DNA from: Blastopirellula sediminis
GTDB taxonomy: Bacteria > Planctomycetota > Planctomycetia > Pirellulales > Pirellulaceae
DNA length: 64,000 bases
NCBI RefSeq assembly: GCF_020966755.1
Contig: NZ_JAJKFT010000004.1
Coordinates: 558,001 to 622,000, forward strand
Direction: 5' to 3'
Position 1 is the stretch's first letter. Each line of letters starts with the position of its first letter. The notes beneath the pieces are model-generated. The model was not told the origin of the DNA. It did no database searches and saw nothing but the letters and a program-made list of their open reading frames with translations. The position numbers and the translations under genes are program-made. Below, one piece after another: positions 63,520 to 64,000 of this stretch.

Positions 63520-64000
63520 ATGCTCGTCTCCTTTCGTCTTGGCCTCCTGCTTTTGCTGCTGGCCGCCGGATCGCTCCCAGCGCTAGAAGTCCGTTTTGAC
63601 CGTTATCGAGCCGACTCCGGCGTGGAGATCACGCGGGCTGCGGACCAACTGTTCGTGAAGTGGCCGATTAGCGACCAGGAGACCGGCGTGGTCCAATTGA
63701 GCCTGGCCGAAAACACGCCGCTGTTCGAAGTTCTGGCGATCCAAAGCGAAGCAGGCGAAAAGCGAATCGCCGAAAAACTCCGCCCAAAGTATTGGCTGAC
63801 CGTCGGCAGCCGCAATCTGGAGCCGCAAGGCTGGAACGCGTTTTTCGACAATCCCCCGCGCCGATCGCACGAGACGTTCCCCTGGAAGCTGACGCCGACT
63901 GACGTAGAAGTCTCTAGCGCAGGACGGAGCAGCTCGATCTATCTCGACGGCGCGGCCGCGGGGCCATTTTCCGGCGGTCTGCTCCTCACCTTTTATCCCG
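63520..64000 (+). CDS. Secreted hypothetical protein, 5' part only (runs off right edge)
   Basis: The frame opens at the ATG at 63520 and stays open to the window end, giving about 160 residues so far. The N terminus MLVSFRLGLLLLLLAAGSLP is a signal peptide, probably cleaved near SLPALE. The mature part is beta-rich (LFVKWPISDQETGVVQLSLA, then EVLAIQSEAGEKRIAEKL and PKYWLTVGSRNLEPQGWNAF). No family recognised. The frame's unbroken length and protein-like composition support a real gene. Confidence 0.75.
   Translation, partial: MLVSFRLGLLLLLLAAGSLPALEVRFDRYRADSGVEITRAADQLFVKWPISDQETGVVQLSLAENTPLFEVLAIQSEAGEKRIAEKLRPKYWLTVGSRNLEPQGWNAFFDNPPRRSHETFPWKLTPTDVEVSSAGRSSSIYLDGAAAGPFSGGLLLTFYP

Overview
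The window reads as a planctomycete chromosome segment, most like the Pirellulales (Blastopirellula/Rhodopirellula relatives). This is inferred from four DUF1559 prepilin-like genes each paired with a small lipoprotein, a sulfatase, a planctomycete-type bacterial microcompartment (BMC) locus, many small secreted proteins and short intergenic palindromic repeats. The GC content is moderate to high and genes are loosely packed on both strands. No rRNA, CRISPR array, prophage or transposase gene was found.

Layout. 0-3.3 kb: minus-strand envelope genes (the start of a secreted protein cut by the window edge, a Wza-like polysaccharide export protein, a TPR lipoprotein). 3.7-8.1 kb: a lone receiver-domain protein, prfB with a +1 programmed frameshift, a class IV aminotransferase, a 38-residue membrane protein and a small membrane protein. 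8.3-15.5 kb: thrS, then a signalling operon of receiver/HD-GYP protein, anchored thioredoxin-fold protein and large hybrid histidine kinase. 16.2-19.3 kb: two DUF1559/lipoprotein pairs. 19.6-21.6 kb: groES-groEL. 21.9-22.8 kb: a gene-free cluster of repeats. 22.9-38.2 kb: mostly accessory genes, including two more DUF1559/lipoprotein pairs, a serine-hydrolase-like protein that lacks its catalytic residues, a sulfatase, hisI and small housekeeping or hypothetical proteins.

38.6-47.5 kb is the central system: a DeoR regulator followed by pduL, two BMC-H shell genes, an acetate/propionate kinase, three EutN/CcmL vertex genes, a CoA-acylating aldehyde dehydrogenase, a class II aldolase, a lactate/malate dehydrogenase-family enzyme and a 224-residue protein of unknown role. 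This matches the known Planctomycetes/Verrucomicrobia BMC that breaks down fucose and rhamnose. A deoxy-sugar phosphate is cleaved to lactaldehyde, oxidised to an acyl-CoA, converted to acyl-phosphate by PduL, and yields ATP through the kinase. Four of the encoded proteins carry a short amphipathic helix typical of encapsulation peptides.

47.6-55.3 kb holds a TPR-glycosyltransferase, argC-argJ, a Nudix hydrolase, a polytopic membrane protein and a radical SAM protein. 55.3-60.2 kb holds an FHA protein, a very acidic protein and an apparent NAD-salvage operon: pncB, nrtR, pncA, kptA and a MOSC gene, preceded by a perfect palindrome that is a good NrtR operator candidate. 60.5-64 kb holds a secreted caspase-like protein, an HNH nuclease, a tRNA-like gene whose anticodon loop is three bases short, and the start of a secreted protein cut by the right edge.
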